A DNA stretch of 64,000 nucleotides from Cyathus striatus (GCA_025738555.1 JAOVFP010000005.1:620001-684000), one strand, 5' to 3'; counted from the stretch's first letter, positions 1 to 11,879 are shown. A program made the numbers and translations. The notes: a model not told the origin generated them from the letters alone.

Positions 1-24
1 CGTTACTGACTGTTGGCTATACAG

Positions 25-1693
25 GGTGTTGATCTCTCAGACATTGAAATCGTTGTTCAATTTAAAGCAACGTGCAACCTGTGCACACTATGGCAGAGAT
101 TTGGACGAGCAGCGCGTGGTAGTGGTGAGGAGGGGACTGCAATACTTCTCATAGAGAAAAAGGATACGAAAGAAGGACGGTTAGTTAAAGAACAAGCACA
201 GGAAAAAATAAAAACAAGTACTGTGATGAAACGAAAGGCTAAGTGCCAGCTTCAGCCGGCGAAATCCAAAAAGGCCGTCCTTGGGGAACTTGCTGCCGAT
301 GTGCTTGACCAGGTCGACAGTGGGGAAACGGGCCCGAGCGAAGCCTTGAATAACGATGCGATAGATCTTGATGTTGTTGACCAATGTGCTGTTGAGGACA
401 TCGAATTTGAGCAATGGAAAGAGGAGAGACGGGTTCAGTATGCACAAGTAGTACTGAAGAGGGAGCAACCATGGAAGAAAGGGAAAGGGAATAAAATGGA
501 GGTGGGAAGTGCAATGGACGACTTCATCAACCCACATCAATTAGTTCATTGTCGTCGCATCATTCCCATGTTATATTTTGGGAACAATAAGTTGCGTGAG
601 TTAATTCTTCCAAATTAGTTTACCACACACTCTCAGCGCTCACCTGTTCTCACCGGCACCACTCATTCCAGCTGTAGACGACTATTGGCACTGTGATACC
701 TCCACCCTCTCTGGCTGTCAGCGCTGCAAACCGAAAGTCTCGCGTCTTTGCTGCGACCTTTGTAATCCAGAAGCCTTTTCTTCGTTTGAAGTTCTATTTC
801 GAAAGCCTCCCAAACGAACTTCAAAATCAGTCATTAAACCCTACGATATGGCATCCTCCCACCAACTTCTCATAGATGCCTTGCTTGGCTGGCGTCGAGA
901 AAACGCAATTCTGACATTCGGTAAAGCAGCCGTTCACACATATGGAGCACGATTGCTTCTTGCCGACTCACAGCTAACTCGGATTGTTGACTGTGCGCAA
1001 TCGTGTAAGATTCTCACTGTCGAGCAGCTAATTCGAGAGACTGGATGGACGAAGGAATTGGCGGAGGAGTATGGTCAGTCCATCCTTGCACTTATCATAT
1101 ACCACTTCCCTCCCCCAACCGAATCGACGCCTCGGAGCACCATGTCAGCAACTCGTAAGCGTGCACCACCAACATGTAGTGCATGTAATACAGTTGGACA
1201 TACCAGTACGTTGTAATAATATCGCTTACCATTGATATTCTAAACACTGTTCACAGGTGCAAACCAGTCATGTCCAAAGAAAGTTACAGAGCGTGCTCGT
1301 CGTTTTGGTGCCGATGAAAATACAATACCACCGACTGCTTCTAAGCAAAATAAATCGCAACTACATATTTATTCACAATCAGTACAACGATATGAACCAC
1401 AGTCAGAACTCGTACAGGGACCAGCACACGCACAGGAGCTAGCACGCACACAGGAACCAGTGCATCCGCAGGAGCCAGCGCACGCAGAGGAGCTAGCACG
1501 CACACAGGTACCAGCATGCACACAGGAGCCAGCGCACACAGAGGAGGCGGTATGCACACAGGGATCCACACAACCGGTACACATGCAGGGTTCAGCTGTC
1601 CCCGCATTCTATCGCCATCTTCTTAATCCAACCTTTTTCCAACAACCATACCCATCGTATTCCACCTTTCCACATGTTCCCCGTAGTTCCTAA
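25..1693 (+). CDS. RecQ-like ATP-dependent helicase, C-terminal part (5' end outside window)
   Basis: Exons read as 25-595, 672-1205 and 1257-1693. Bases 1-24 look like the end of an intron (TACTGAC branch, CTATACAG acceptor). The first exon carries helicase motif VI (QRFGRAARG) preceded by a GVDLSDIEIVVQ segment, which is typical of RecQ-family enzymes that unwind DNA with ATP. Exon 2 encodes a cysteine cluster (HCDTS, then GCQRC, then LCCDLCNP) like the zinc-binding region of the multicopy mushroom RecQ proteins, followed by the VIKPYDM segment and a helical domain. The last exon boundary lies in a zinc-knuckle-like CSACNTVGH segment; exon 3 continues with a low-complexity tail of degenerate PAHAEELARTQ-type repeats. 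The 76-nt and 51-nt introns keep frame. A start within the window is unlikely because the ATPase domain lies upstream. Role in DNA unwinding is inferred from family membership. Confidence 0.8.
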
Positions 1694-4471
1694 TCGACCT
1701 CAAGACTTCCGTCGTCTTCAACAGTCCTCTCAAGATCTTCTAAATCTTCGCTTTCACATAACATCACATACTCCTCATCGTCTATATCCATGGCATTAGA
1801 TGCCACACCCCTTGGTGACATGATCTTTAGTATCCCTTTTGCCATAAGATCTGGTATAATATAGTTTGACTTTCTTCCTTTAATTTCTTCGCTAGTTTTG
1901 TTCTTTTCCATGTAATGCAGTAATTTAGTGAATGTCATTGTCATATTTGGTAGTGAATGATGAGTGGTTTTATGATCAAGGCAAAACATCCTTTCGATTT
2001 GAAGTCTTGTGTTCTTGTAGACCTCGATCAACGGCGACTCCGATATAATTCGTTCCATTTGGTGGTTTGAATACTTTCCACCATATATACGCTAACATTG
2101 AGAAATAATGTAAATGTACTCACACATGAATATATATTCCACTAGACATACCTTAATATATAGATTATTATGTTCTACTACCCAATCAATTGCACGAAAA
2201 TGTCCTTTTTTTCCTGTTGGATTACATAGAATATTCATTCTAATTGCACGCCTAAAGTGACTAATGTGTTAATCACTAAGCAATCATATCGCATTTGACA
2301 CACCTTAAACCTTCAGGATATCTAAAATGTACATTCTCTAAGTATCGTCTTATCTCTGCTGCATATTTTGCTTTTCCACACCCTGTAAAAAGAAACATCC
2401 AAGGAATGAAGCATGTCTCAACACGCCCTATATCACCATGATTAAGTGCATATGAAGTTTCTTCATACAAAAGAAACATCTTTTGCATCATGCGCATATT
2501 CTCTAGCTGCTCATCCCTTTCATGTTCCTGTGGAGGCCTTGATACCGATTCTGAGGTCTCTCCTGAAGCGACGTGGTTGATACACAATAAATGGGCAATA
2601 TATTGCAATTCTTCCCAGGTTGGTTTCAAAGCAGCAAAATCTTCAAGGCTTCGTACCTCGGGATGTAGTTTCGTTACTTCTATTCTCCACGCATCGAGAC
2701 GGCTAACGATACCAACATGTTGAATGACCTCATGCATTCTACGAAACCCAGGTTTGGTTTCAATCTTTCTGGTCTCCTTTGGGTGAATTTGTTCTATAAA
2801 TGCCATTAAACTATTCTCATCACTTCTTGCATCTTTAGGATAAATGTATATCTTCCAAATACCATCTGCACAAGCCATCTTGAAGTGAAATAGTCCCATT
2901 ACAAATACTAGAAATCTTAAGCTTCACCAAGAACTCTTTTCTTCTGATCTTGACTCCAGGAGACTCTGTATGTGCTGCCCAGTTAGTAAGTCACCAAATA
3001 TAAGGATTACATGGTTCCCAATGTCGGTTATATTCTTTCTTGTATCTGGTTCATTTGGGTCTCCAACTTCAGCTTGCTCGAAAAAGTTCTCAAGTGCCTG
3101 TGCATTATTTGCTGGTGTGCTTGGGCTGACTGGCTGTGCTCGTAGTGGGACTTGATATGTTTTATCTGGTTTTATAGCTTCTACAACTTCAGGAGCATCC
3201 AGCTTGGTTTGGTATTGATGAAAATATTCTGGTCCATGGTTGACAAGATCTAAGAGAAATTGACGCATATTAAATCGTTCTCTCCTCCAAAATCCCGGAG
3301 GACCTTCTTTATCTGGATGAATGGATATAAGCTGTTTGAGTGAAATTGGCTTGGGTAGGTCCTGTGATTGAAGAGATCTATTGTGCGGTGAAATAGACCA
3401 CAGATAATCTGAACAATTGAGATCATTTAAGGTAACACTGTGTTGAAGTGGTAGCATTGTCCCAGTAGTCAAATGTATTAGTGTATCTTCTGGGTTTTCA
3501 ACAGTTGGTACAGAGTGCTTGAGATCAATATCAAGGTTGTCATATGCGTAGGATGTTAGAATAGTGCTCCCAACTGATTTAATTTGCTCCTCGGCATTGT
3601 CAGAAAGGTTTGATATTATATTATTGATGGTTGTCACAGAAACTGATAGCCCTATGCGTGCTAGAAACTCACGAGCTGTCTCGGGAACATTGCAAGAATG
3701 AAGGAAAAGTCCCACAATCGTCTGTAAGAGATTGCACCGTTGGTTTGAGCTTTGCATCATAATGCTCAAACTAATTACTTGTTTCTATCAAAAGTGATTT
3801 TAAAGGTGGTATATTATAAAGGAAGAAGAGTGCATACCATAATAATTATGCTTTTCATTCGCTGCTCCTTAGTCTCTGGTGATTCATCTTCATTGTCCAT
3901 TTCATCTACAAGTTCCCGGTTATTGGGGATCTTTTCCGAACTAGTGCCCACAGTATGTGCAGTTCCCTTATTAGTAGCATCACCTGCTCGCCTTTCCCGT
4001 TGTTGTAGTAATTTCGTCAGCAGAAAGACACACTTGTAGCAACTGCCACATATCAGGTGCATGCCCGTGCATTTCATTAGCCAATTCGGCAATATTAAAG
4101 CTGCTCAGTTCATCGGCAGACACATTGCTTGCAGTGCAATGAAACCCGGTGTCAACTTTACTGAGTAGATAAACTTGAGATCTATAAATTCCTTGTGCAT
4201 ATGCCATTGTCCAGGCATGTGTTGCATTGTGCGTAAAATTGCATTTATATAACACATCTAATATATTGGAGGTATTTTCTGCGAAGTCCTGCATTGCTGA
4301 ATGTTGCCAATGTAACGTGGTGGATTGGGAAAGTAATGTTTTGATAAGATCAGCAACTGTGTAGCCATGCCTATTGAGATGTACAAGAATTTCAGTGATG
4401 AGAGTGGTTGGGATCATAGTAACAGTGAGGACTTGGGGAGGAATATTTACACGCAAGCAACACTTATCAAG
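1690..4471 (-). pseudogene. DUF6589-domain protein gene with one in-frame stop
   Basis: Minus-strand exons: about 4471-3984, 3940-3838, 3784-2304, 2251-2152, 2091-1690. The four introns (43, 53, 52, 60 nt) all keep phase. The product matches the DUF6589 family common in agaricomycetes: SYAYDNLDIDLKHSVPT, then GFWRRERFNMRQFL, FGDLLTGQHIQ, MGLFHFKMACAD, KPGFRRMHEV, NHGDIGRVE, RMNILCNPTG and ERIISESPLIEVYKN. The function of this family is not known to me. The reading frame is continuous across 3784-2304 except for a TGA at 2924-2926, between KSSW and SLRFLVFVMGLF, where relatives keep a sense codon. No spliceable intron removes it, so this copy is probably inactive. The 5' end is not resolved: the frame is open only to about 4474 and no ATG was found, so an upstream exon is likely. 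An acidic C-terminus is present. Confidence 0.8.
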
Positions 4472-4657
4472 TATTCACAGATCATCAATGGGAATACGAT
4501 GACAACTATGGAAAGGATGGAGTTATCAGCTATTATTAGATGATCTACTGAGCTAAGTAAGATAAGCGACAGGGAAGTACAGGGACTCAACAGGGCTCTA
4601 TTGATAGTACTGATGCGAAGGGTTCACGGAGAAATGTCGGCAACCAGTTATGCCAGC

Positions 4658-4758
4658 CTCTCAATCTCGAGCAGCTTCCTTGTTTTTGTTTGTCCTGAAT
4701 AAATATTTACCACTGTTTGCCTCTGCAAAAACATAGGAAGCTGCTCGAGATTCGAGAG
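4658..4758. repeat. Inverted repeat (23/24-nt arms)
   Basis: The arm at 4658-4680 and the arm at 4735-4758 are reverse complements apart from one extra base, separated by a 54-nt loop; each carries CTCGAG. Directly after it, at 4763-4778, is the 16-bp motif GGTTTTAGGAGCCTGG, which recurs at about 34.7 kb and inverted at 21.03 kb, so this is probably one end of an old non-autonomous transposon. Confidence 0.6.
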
Positions 4759-4778
4759 GATGGTTTTAGGAGCCTGGT

Positions 4779-7300
4779 TCAAACCCATCACTAAACTCAA
4801 GTTCCGATTTTCGGCACTTCGGCTTTCCGCTTATTTCCAGTGCGGGTTCATGCGCACGCGCTCTCTCAACCAACTCAACTTGCTCTCAACGCTCTCCAGT
4901 CTCATACATTATCTCATGTTCGTAACGATGAGTTAACGTGATCATGGGTACCCCGCTGAACGAAAGAGCTATGATCCTCATAGCTAATGGAAACTGATAG
5001 CCATACCGCACCCCGCAAGCATTCCCATCAGGAAAAACTGATCCAGCTACCACGCCACACGCCAAGCTCGGTAGCCAATGTCGATCATCCGCCAAGTGGT
5101 ACAGCTCTGTATAGATCGCATAGCATGGTATATCATGGGTTGAAGGTGTGTATGCTAATACAGCATTGCCATGCTCCTCTATAGCATGCTATGGGCTACA
5201 GAATTTGAGGTGAAGGAAACATAAATATATATACATTGTGCATTAATCTACCTATCTCTGCATACATTAACTATAAAATGGTATAGACTATGTAAGAGCT
5301 TTCATAATGTTTGCTTTATCCAGATGAGAATATATTGTAAGATATTGTGTAGACCTCTGTCTAACATTGCTTTATGGTAGATACATGAATAACTATCTTT
5401 CAATCTTGCATGTATGCCTATAATTAATAATAATATGTACTATGTGTTGAAATAAACGACGCATCGACGACGATGACATTACATTTGACCTCAAAGCACG
5501 CAGGGAGAGGAAGCAAGAGGCAAATGGATAAATAAATACAGTACATAGTATACTACTTAAATACATAGAAAGCGGAGCACATTGTCTGTAGAATACATAA
5601 AAGGTATAGTAAACTATCTAAAAGCATATGTGGAGGCGGCATGGAATGATAATCATTGTGACATTTGAATAGGTAATATAATTCTACACTATGATATGTA
5701 GAGAATATGACATTATAAGTAAGGGAATTATATGCAACGGTATTCACTTAAATCTCACAAGCGTGAGGGAATTGCGAGGGGCAGTGAGGGAAGCTGAAGG
5801 CTGGTGAAGGGAATAGGTGGAAGGCCGGACTTCGCATACACATGATACAGTGATTGGGATTCAGGGTTCGGCTTGTAGTTGTTTATATCACGTGACATTG
5901 TTTGTTTAATTGTTCCGGCTTCTTCCCCTTCAAAGATTTTCACGTTGCCATCTTTCTCCCCTCTCTCCTCCCTCCCACCAACCCGTTCAGCATGCCAGCC
6001 ACAATGTAACACCATCCCACCTTCCACCTTTTCCCATGTCTGTTATCCATTGTCCATGCTTGCTCATCGATGCAGAAGGTGGTCTTATGTATTCGGTAAG
6101 CTATGATTAAAACCTTCCCACTGCTCCTAATGATTACTGGTACTACAGTCATGTCTCTGATTCCGATTTTTCTTATTCTTGACTTGTAAGGTTTTATTCA
6201 CTTCATGTAAAACCTTTACTGACTTTAGTTTGCAGATATCCTGTCCCCCTTTTTGTCGCTGCACCTGGGAACAATCATTTCTTGTTGATGAGTCATGTTA
6301 TCGCTTGGTTAGGCTTGGGATATTTGAATGGTTTCCGGTTTCATGGGTCTAACTAAGGTAAGACTATGTTATATGTTTACTACTCAAAGCACTCTGCTAA
6401 CTCAGGTGTCCTAGATACGAGCGAATGATAGATGATTCAAAAGGTTTGAAAATGATCGCATATATTTGTTATAAGGGTGGATGTTGGATGCATGAGGTAT
6501 ATGTTGTAGGAAGATGGCTGGTTGTGGTACGGTATGGTACATATTGTGATAAGAGATTGTTTAATTTATATAATATATATGTTTCCCTATCCCTACTATG
6601 CCTGATGTTATGCTGTAAGCATAATATCATTCAAATTAATTGGAATGGAGGTATCTATCAGAGTAGAAGATCTATTGTCTACATACTCCCTATAGCTGCA
6701 GTAGATGGTATTTCTATATTTCTATAGTTCTGTTTGCATAGTGCTATCAAGGTTGTGCTTCTCCTATGTCAAGCTATATCGAGCTATGGCACAATGGCAA
6801 GAGTCTATATGAATCTATCAAAAGGGGACTTTCTGATACGAGATATTGCTGCTAGCCGAGCTATGTAGCTCCACATTGCGATGTCTTTTTTTCCTGATGC
6901 CGGGGCCCGGTCCCCATCGCAGCAAAGCACAACTTGTGCACCAAATCCCAGGTACTTCTACACGAAGATCTTATCATTGAAAGGAAGCAGGAGGTTGAGA
7001 TAATAAGGCGTTGGGATCTAGACATCTGTTGGAGCGGTGTTAGGCAGAGCATGTACGCAACGTCCTCGCATCCTCATACCTTTCCTTTCAGTTACTCCAC
7101 ATCGACCCTATATCCCCTCCTCTCACTTTAATATGAGAAAAGCTAACATGCTGTATATCCACGCTCTTCCCTTCGGCTACGCACTCCTTCTTCACGCCTT
7201 CTATAAGCAATACTTTTAACATCAGTTATCTGAACCTCCCTGTCCTCCAGACGCCAGCTAAAAGTTCAACTAGGCTATGTCTCCCACGAGCCCGTTGACG
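4779..7300. other. No gene recognised
   Basis: AT-rich stretch with only short ORFs in competing frames. A pyrimidine-rich segment near 5920-6060 followed by a short open frame could be the 5' end of a decayed gene, but nothing recognisable follows. Bases 4798-4862 resemble 9007-9092 (shared CTTCGGCTTTC and CGCTCTC blocks), which marks a low-copy repeat. Confidence 0.4.
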
Positions 7301-7304
7301 AAGG

Positions 7305-7697
7305 TTGAGGGGGGATATTGGAGAAGGCTATTGGCGGCTGGTTCCACTACCTACAGCAAGTTTAGGCTCCGTTACAGGAATAATGAGCATGTTCCTAGAC
7401 TTCACTCCGTATCCTGCCCACGTCACTTCTGCTTCTGACTCTCGCAATATAGGCTCACAACCACCCTCCATCTCCCAACGACGATGCCCACCTAAACGGC
7501 TCCCGATTATGTCGACACACTGGCTTGTCTCGCCTGCTCGGAATGCATATGAGAGAGGAAGAAGGATAGTAGGGGGAAAGCACGCTACTGTAGTGGATGA
7601 TGTTGGTGTGGGAGGTGGTATGGTAGATGATGGAGGTTTGGAGGTTTGGCGAGAGGGGGCTGTTGGTATGCTGATTCAGGGGGCAATTGAAGAGTGA
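7305..7697 (+). pseudogene. Degenerate fragment related to the local multicopy family
   Basis: An open frame of 130 codons, but its nucleotide sequence resembles the 3' parts of the family copies at 11.5 kb, 12.0 kb and 16.9 kb (AGAGAGGAAGAAG, then a GATGATG/GTGGGAGG-rich stretch ending in a GGGGCTGTT block). In those copies the coding frame is different, so this open frame is probably accidental. Function unknown. Confidence 0.25.
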
Positions 7698-7886
7698 AGG
7701 GAAGGAGAGGAGTGGGTCGGGAAGGCCATATGAAGACATGACGCAATTCAGGGGTACTGGATTGTAAGTGCTTTTTTGCTTTTTTGCACTAGTTATGTCG
7801 AATGGGTACGCATAGTTCTTTAGGCTGAGAGTTGTCCATGAAGTAACGTGTTAGACGTGGGATGATGTGGAGGAATGTAATTCAAG

Positions 7887-7956
7887 GCATTGTAGGATAG
7901 CGGTAAAGGGGTTTCTTTACACTTACACAATTGGAGGTTTGATTCTCTCACAATGC
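7887..7956 (+). repeat. tRNA-like SINE unit 1
   Basis: A 70-nt unit begins GCATTGT and ends ACAATGC, a perfect 7-bp acceptor-like pair. Inside are a GGATAGCGGTAAA A-box-like segment and a GGTTTGATTCT B-box-like segment. Other copies in the window pair as GCATTAT/ATAATGC or GCACTA/TAGTGC, so the stem varies in a compensated way. Confidence 0.6.
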
Positions 7957-8099
7957 CGTGGACCATCTGATGTATTTTTGAACGTTTCAGCATTAGGTAG
8001 TTAGCTGTAATAAAAGTGTTAATAGGCAAACAGTCAACTGGTGTGTTGCCTTCCTTGATGGGGGTTTGACACCGACTCCCTGTGATTAATGCATGTCGG

Positions 8100-8270
8100 C
8101 CATGGAATCTCGCATTTCATTTTCATTGTTATAGAAAATTTCAAATGCTGTAATCATTTGCTTTAGGACTCTATTCGACTTGAATGACTTATTAGTGAGG
8201 GTACTTAGTTCAGTTGAAGGCATTACAGTAACAAAGAAGTTGTTCTGAGAGTTCGATTCTCTTATAATGC
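8100..8270 (+). repeat. tRNA-like SINE unit 2
   Basis: Ends in GTTCGATTCTCTTATAATGC; the paired GCATTAC is at 8220-8226. The upstream 120 nt (GACTTGAATGACTTATT, then TTCAGTTGAAGGC) resemble the leaders of copies ending at 20078 and 34899, which shows this is a dispersed family rather than chance. Confidence 0.55.
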
Positions 8271-8723
8271 GCATGCGCATGCTTGGTGTCTGATTTTTAC
8301 AAACTGTTCTCGAAGGAATTAATATGTATTTGGTTATAATGCTATTTTCGTTGGAATTTCAGTTCCATATATCTTGTCGGCTTATCCACGCTGTGTATGG
8401 GTTAGACACCGTTGATAAACCCCACAGTGCCCCGACGCAGGTCCGCCACTTGAGTGCAGGCTACCAATGCATCGACTTCGTAGCCAACGGCAAAGTCCAC
8501 ACCGACGAAGTGGCTGCAGTATGGACATTGGATACACATAGCAATGCCTGAAAAGTTTTACTTTTTCAAGCACTTATAGGTAAGTGACTTTTCACTAGCT
8601 GTCAGATCACAGCAAATTTGTCCCCTTGTTCCAAGAGATAATTGATGTCAAAGTATTTCAACCTACTTATGTCTGACCATTGTTATTGATTGAATACCTA
8701 GACCTATCTCTTGCTAAAAAAGC

Positions 8724-8818
8724 TCTTTGTTAGTGTATCGGTTAGTACACGCGCCTGTCATGATTATGTATTGTTGCAGTTATGGCGCGAAAGCTAGGTT
8801 CGACTCTCAGACAGAGAG
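8724..8818 (+). tRNA. tRNA-Asp (GTC anticodon) with a 23-nt intron
   Basis: The acceptor stem TCTTTGT (8724-8730) pairs with ACAGAGA (8811-8817), discriminator G at 8818. TAGTGTATCGGTTAGT forms the D arm. The anticodon stem CGCGC (8750-8754) pairs with GCGCG (8785-8789). The loop is CTGTCA plus G, giving anticodon GTC at 8757-8759. An intron at 8761-8783 sits one base 3' of the anticodon, the usual eukaryotic position. The T arm is CTAGG-TTCGACT-CTCAG with one mismatch. The A and B boxes give an internal Pol III promoter. The intron and intact stems separate it from the SINE units nearby. The T-stem mismatch leaves a small chance of a pseudogene. Confidence 0.78.
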
Positions 8819-9006
8819 CTGCTCCACTTCGTAGATTCTTTGTTTTTCTTCTTATCGTTTTGCGCTTAAGTTCTTCGACTTGCAGTATACGGTCTGGTAA
8901 ATGTATCTGCATGATGAATTTATGAATTTATCGTGGACTAAAGAATAAGATTTGAAATTTGAGGTTGCAAAATATGGACTCCTGGCTGGGAACGCCAGAC
9001 AGCCAG

Positions 9007-9092
9007 ACCCTATCACTGAAGACTTTCGGCTCTTCGGCTTTCTGCTTATTTTCGGTTCGACTTTTCGGACCAACCATGTGCACACGCTCTCA
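9007..9092. repeat. Low-copy repeat, second copy at 4798-4862
   Basis: Both places share blocks of TTTCGGC, CTTCGGCTTTC, GCTTATTT and GCRCRCGCTCTC in the same order with small gaps. No coding sense was found in either. Confidence 0.4.
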
Positions 9093-9129
9093 ATCTATAT
9101 ATAATGATCTATATATAATGAGAGAAGGG

Positions 9130-10104
9130 TGGGAAACGTGGGTATAACGGTCATGTGGGAGAGGCAGTGTATAGTAACGTGACCTTATTAGCGCTGAGTT
9201 ACTGTATTTGGAATTTAAATGTGACTAAGCATATGGCAAACGAGTTGCAAACAAGTCTGGATCAGCTGTTTTTGGAATCTTACTAAGCCATAATTCTTAC
9301 TAAGCATCTTGAAAGGTTCTTGCCGCAACTTTGCCACACTGTTGCTGATGCTCAGCCGCCGCTTCTCCTCTGCTCCCTCCATTGCCCTTTCTTGAATTTT
9401 AACCTCACTATGATGCTGTATGCATTTTGGCACAATATTAATTTATTTTACTGATGTTTCGCATTTTTCTGCAGCTGCTGCACTATACTAAAATGTGTTT
9501 CTTCTTTTCTGCAAATGATTAGTAAGCTTCTTGAAATATATTCTCACATGCACACATACTCAACCTCACTGCTGCACTGCTAATTGCTAACTGCTGTCCT
9601 CATCTTTTCTCAACACCTTCCCCCTTTGAGTTGACATTATATTTTTAATCTTTACACATAATAATGACACTATAAACAATTAATTTTCGCTTTTTCTGTG
9701 GGTACTGTAATTGTTTAAATAGAAGGGGGGGTAAGTATGTTATATAGGTAGAATAAAATGAAGAATATCAAACTAATAATAAAGTAATAAATTAACTGTA
9801 GTTAGGCAATGTGAGGGGTACAAGTATAGGTGTTCTTCACATTACCTGTGACTAATACATAGGAATAATTAAAGAACACTTAGCAATGTGATAGATATAA
9901 AAAATGGGTAAGGGTACTGGGACCTTAGATTAGTAGGTAAGGATCTGTAGTGGGTGGATGGTGTATGTATAATTATAATACTCATGGGTGTGGTGACATT
10001 TTAGAGTACTACACATATATACATGGGCATGGGCATGGGTGATCTCTGATATGCTGTTCAACAAAGTAAATGACTAATCTTCTTGAAAAGGTGGTGTGCA
10101 ATAT
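9130..10104. other. AT-rich stretch without recognised gene
   Basis: Only short ORFs; one minus-strand frame of 72 codons at 9215-9433 has no recognisable features. The stretch leads into the minisatellite at 10105. Confidence 0.4.
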
Positions 10105-10522
10105 ATACATCATGGGTAGATATATTATACATCATGGGTAGATATATTATACATCATGGGTAGATATATTATACATCATGGGTAGATATATTATACATCA
10201 TGGGTAGATATATTATACATCATGGGTAGATATATTATACATCATGGGTAGATATATTATACATCATGGGTAGATATATTATACATCATGGGTAGATATA
10301 TTATACATCATGGGTAGATATATTATACATCATGGGTAGATATATTATACATCATGGGTAGATATATTATACATCATGGGTAGATATATTATACATCATG
10401 GGTAGATATATTATACATCATGGGTAGATATATTATACATCATGGGTAGATATATTATACATCATGGGTAGATATATTATACATCATGGGTAGATATATT
10501 ATACATCATGGGTAGATATATT
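10105..10522. repeat. Minisatellite, 19 copies of a 22-bp unit
   Basis: Unit ATACATCATGGGTAGATATATT repeats without visible change across 418 bp, exactly 19 units. Its near-perfect homogeneity suggests recent expansion or ongoing slippage. It has no spacers, so it is not a CRISPR array. Confidence 0.95.
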
Positions 10523-10534
10523 CCTCACAGGTAA

Positions 10535-10723
10535 GCAGGGGGTTTGGGGGGCACAGCCCCCCAAGAGAGAAAAAAAGCGGGGGTCTGGGGGCGCAGCCCC
10601 TCAGCCTAAAGAACTGGGATGAAGAAGCAGGGGGTCTGGGGGGCGCAGCCCCACAGCAAGCTGTCATCCGTGTGGAGCGGAGGAGGGAGCCGACAGGCTC
10701 CCGTTCCCGTAGCGAAGCACGGG
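10535..10723. repeat. Cluster of GC-rich hairpins
   Basis: Three imperfect copies of a GCRGGGGGTCTGGGGGGC-GCAGCCCC motif start at 10535, 10577 and 10627; each can fold G-run against C-run around GCGCAG. Two further hairpins follow: GGGAGCC-GACA-GGCTCCC at 10685-10702 and CCCGT-AGCGAAGC-ACGGG at 10706-10723. The runs of five or six G could also form G-quadruplexes. They contrast sharply with the AT-rich flanks. Confidence 0.7.
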
Positions 10724-11280
10724 TGTAAAGCTTGTTTGGCTAAAGATACCGAGTCGACTCTCGAGATGATTCGAAGAGTCTAGACGAATGGATTAGGTAC
10801 AAAATCACGTGCCTCCGGTACACGGATGCGATTTCTGCTCGCAACATCGAGCTCGATGTCAACGACGACGACCCTCCTCGTCATTCCGCCATTTACATAC
10901 CATTTTGAAGGTTCAGTATAGTATAAAGGGACCGGGTCTCGCTTCCTTCCCATCATCAACGAACATAGGAATCGACTGCCCACTCGAAACTCCATCAATG
11001 CAACCACGACTTACCGTACCAAATGGCAATGCCGCCTCACAATCTCAGAATGAGAACACCCAAGTTCGATGATGTCCTTCCCTGCATCCATGTACGTCGT
11101 GCCCTTTCGTCCCAACGGCAATGTTCTGCAGCGTAGCTGGAGCATATCGTCCCCTCTGGGTTCGCTAGCCCTATAGACATCATACGCAGTCGTAGCCGGA
11201 GTCCCGTAGTAAGCGGTATAGCGAGCTTGTACCGCTACACCATATGACCCTCCCATAAACTGAATGTATAGGTCCCTCCA

Positions 11281-11580
11281 TTGTTGCTCCCCCCCTCCCG
11301 CCCGCGTAGGCCCACCTCCACCTCGCACACAACAAAGCCCCGACGTGACCCCTTCGCATCTCACCACGTCGCATCCAGGATCCTTATCCTCCTGGATGGC
11401 GTCTGCGTCTACGCAGTGTCTACTACTACACATGCCTACTACGACGTGGATGGCCTTCTCGCCTTCTGGGAGTCACACATAGAGTATCTGAGGGAAGTGG
11501 GACATCGTGATAGTAGACGATACTGGTGGCAAGTTGGGGCAGGAGGGTTTGAGGAAGGGGCTGTTCGTGCGCTGGTTTAA
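11281..11580 (+). pseudogene. Multicopy family, C-terminal fragment
   Basis: From about residue 35 the frame reads ILILLDGVCVYA, then WESHIEYLRE and a short tail ending in RALV. The same pattern recurs at 11.9 kb (ILLNDVCIYAG, MREEE), on the minus strand at 45.3 kb (SLILLNDIF, then WEGEVFGRALYEN) and at 19.0 kb (SLILLNNIYV). The family is not one I recognise. The ILLNDV segment could be the end of a membrane helix. The copy lacks a convincing start and is probably a fragment. Confidence 0.35.
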
Positions 11581-11879
11581 CAGCCGGCGACTGCTTGCGT
11601 CCCCAAGGCGTAGACATGAGATGATGAAGAACTACGCACTCGCAGACCAAGTCCCATAGAAAGTGGCATAGTGAGCGTGTTCTCCAACGTTACTTTCTCC
11701 CCACGCTCCTCTCTCATACTGGCAAGCGCACCGCCCTCCATCGTCGCTCCTCCCTCCCCTTCATACTATAATCCTCCCTCTACCTCACGACCTCCTCTCC
11801 TGCCTCCACGGCCACCTACCCCACGACAATGCTCACTTCTCGAATGGCTCTCGTTCGCGACCTACTTCGACCTCCCCTT

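Noticed and set aside
1341..1607. Minus-strand Ala/Val/Cys-rich frames opposite the helicase tail
   Set aside because: Mirror of the repeated helicase C-terminus.
2896..2926. A 20-nt intron that would remove the TGA in the DUF6589 gene
   Set aside because: Far too short for splicing and it breaks the frame of the conserved downstream segment.
5879..6152. Overlapping small ORFs on both strands near 6 kb
   Set aside because: Three frames share one pyrimidine-rich stretch; none shows conserved features or consistent splicing.
10105..10522. CRISPR-like array
   Set aside because: Units are contiguous without spacers and the window is fungal.
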